Source: Vitellaria paradoxa (Eukaryota; Streptophyta; Magnoliopsida; Ericales; Sapotaceae). From it: a DNA stretch of 64,000 nucleotides. The first letter of the stretch is position 1. The number at the start of each line of letters is the position of its first letter. The stretch spans positions 15,733,894-15,797,893 of the forward strand of contig CM034240.1 of NCBI GenBank assembly GCA_019916065.1. Reading direction: 5' to 3'. Shown here piece by piece: positions 63,701 through 64,000 of this stretch. The position numbers and the translations under genes are program-made. The notes under the pieces are model-generated. The model saw only the letters and a list, made by a program, of their open reading frames with translations. It was not told the origin of the DNA and searched no databases.

Positions 63701-64000
63701 AACAGTAAAATCTCAGCCATCTTTTGAGAAGCCACCCATACCCGAGAGAAAGCTTTTACCTAGTGAGCTAAAATATGTGTTTTTGGGTGAGGGAGAGTCC
63801 TATCCAGCTGTTATTTCTTCTCAGCTGAATTCTGATCAAGAGAATAGACTTGTTGAGGTCTTGAGAAAACATAAAAGAGCCTTGGGCTGGACCATAGCAG
63901 ACCTGCAAGGAATCAGCCCACTGATTTGCACCCATAGGATATTTTTGGAGGAGGATGCCAAACCCATTAGGCAGATGCAAAGGAGACTAAACCCAAACAT
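60747..64000 (+). CDS. Intact gag-protease-(RT) polyprotein of the second Athila-type element, partial
   Basis: From ATG at 60747 the frame is open for 1084 codons to the window edge without a stop or shift. Gag: MLLRSGRIIGENSDL, LREYLHPARQTTPSCIVLP, FHGMDSENPYMHMKEFEDVC, LKLFPFSLKDKAKMWLNSLE. A CCHC zinc knuckle CVLCETSDHKTDDC is at about residues 324-337, followed by a Pro/Gln-rich tail. A Gln/Lys/Glu-rich linker (about 550-670) precedes DIYELFKQVRINIPLLDAIK and the protease LLDLGASVNLLP (active Asp about residue 791). The window ends at RRLNPN, the start of the reverse transcriptase. Gag and pol are thus one frame, as inferred for the broken first element. The element could be autonomous if the rest is intact. 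Confidence 0.93.
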   Translation, partial: MLLRSGRIIGENSDLHSPSSLAELIELATSYTSSESSVHMDPPPPVLPEGSELGENDEINQNLLRPLREYLHPARQTTPSCIVLPIGHHNFNFKPGTIQLLPTFHGMDSENPYMHMKEFEDVCGTCMDRNTNEDMVRLKLFPFSLKDKAKMWLNSLEPRSIGTWRDMQTKFLKKYFPANRTVILQQQIMNFVCKPNETFAHAWDRFRELLQACPHHGFESWRIVNFFHNALTPNLKMLVATMCNGEFYDKTAEEALHFFDSLAENTKQWEVVSPFSEFSDSIGARGKFHLSDTDDLGARLAALSKKVELMEQEKQGLKKKEVNCVLCETSDHKTDDCPTLPAFKEVLYGQVNPPPAARNYNSNQGVNNFASGNQPYSNAYNAGYRGHSNTSWRAEAQHQQQQQPQQPFPPQPFHSQPYQPQQNANSYQPPHKRSLEDTLQQFMQGQIGTNNQNSKFQDQTNRAMEDIRSQLSKLTQALTLRETGKLPSQPKPNPTGQVHFSESSSSSANENLEHVQVISTLRSGKQILKPDYVPIEEANEQNMLEDVEEIQHNSSSSNKAIEQQLLTKTEAELQQKQLLKEQKQQLHSKLEIKEQQQIEQNLHNRTENEQKQNLDSIGKATQKQQLNNFEQNSKIQKQDQVNSENALEFSENKTKDFDTNQLDKSEKISRKEKISKENQLDSPDFIPKIPFPQRLNKGKKENLNSDIYELFKQVRINIPLLDAIKQNPSYGKFLKDLCTVKRRMNVKERAFLTEQVSSILQFKTPPKYKDPGCPTIACIIGKKRVDRALLDLGASVNLLPFSVYQQLGLGELRPTRVTLQLADRSVKVPRGIVEDVLIQVEHFVFPVDFIVLDTKPIQGPQPAVPVILGRPFLATSNALINCRTGVIKLSFGNMTIEKNIFSVTKQPSDHEEIEEVDLIQTITQEHFDREYLEDPLERALVNSDQVDFLDDCDLKNFGGGEFEEMKKSVMSVNQWRPTFESLELPTVKSQPSFEKPPIPERKLLPSELKYVFLGEGESYPAVISSQLNSDQENRLVEVLRKHKRALGWTIADLQGISPLICTHRIFLEEDAKPIRQMQRRLNPN

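Larger units (their letters stand above)
58550..64000 (+). mobile_element. Second Athila-type retrotransposon, 5' part, runs off the window
   Basis: Plus orientation: LTR (left edge uncertain, about 58550; right edge CAAGCA at 60069), PBS, leader and one long gag-pol frame. The LTR end shares the phrase GGTTCTCACC, AATTGTGCT, TTGCACTTGGGG with the first element, and the proteins align throughout. The 3' LTR lies beyond 64000, so LTR limits, target duplication and age cannot be read. Confidence 0.88.

Overview
The window is nuclear DNA of a flowering plant, most likely a eudicot. Evidence: spliced genes with GT-AG introns and AT-rich spacers, an NB-ARC resistance-gene fragment, a tandem cluster of cucumisin-like subtilases, a Mutator-like transposase, many small TIR elements with TAA/TTA target duplications, and two Athila-type Ty3/gypsy retrotransposons primed by tRNA-Asp. 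I cannot name the species. It is a draft assembly: 100 Ns lie at 31643-31742.

Layout. 1-745: 5' part of a MULE transposase (minus), cut by the window edge. 1710-2780: truncated NB-ARC gene (plus), followed directly by an antisense LINE ORF2 remnant (2816-3243). About 3885-4210: cluster of CGCGGTT hairpins. 5255-18996: complete but decayed Athila-type element in minus orientation, with two 1709-bp LTRs, PBS, gag (broken by frameshifts), PR-RT-RNase H, integrase, an extra 3' ORF and a PPT. 19.5-20.4 kb: three related MITEs. 21651-30875: ten 3' exons (minus) of a DHHA2-domain, PRUNE-like phosphoesterase homologue with two MITEs in its introns; its 5' exons are not visible before the gap. 32228-55564: subtilase array made of a deleted fragment and two near full-length copies, A (38509-43861) and B (51138-55564), within two ~9.5-kb duplicated blocks. 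A and B carry different lesions. 58.5-64 kb: 5' half of a second Athila-type element (plus), whose gag-pol frame is open from 60747 to the window edge.

Most interesting signal: the first Athila element carries dense arrays of the palindrome GGTTCGAACC. One sits in the LTR just upstream of a TATA-like tract. A second sits inside the element, immediately upstream of a clean TATAAATA box, ahead of the extra 3' ORF. This looks like an internal copy of the LTR promoter design driving a separate transcript for that ORF. The second element has an analogous ATTCGAAT cluster in its LTR. All function assignments come from reading motifs; no database search was possible.
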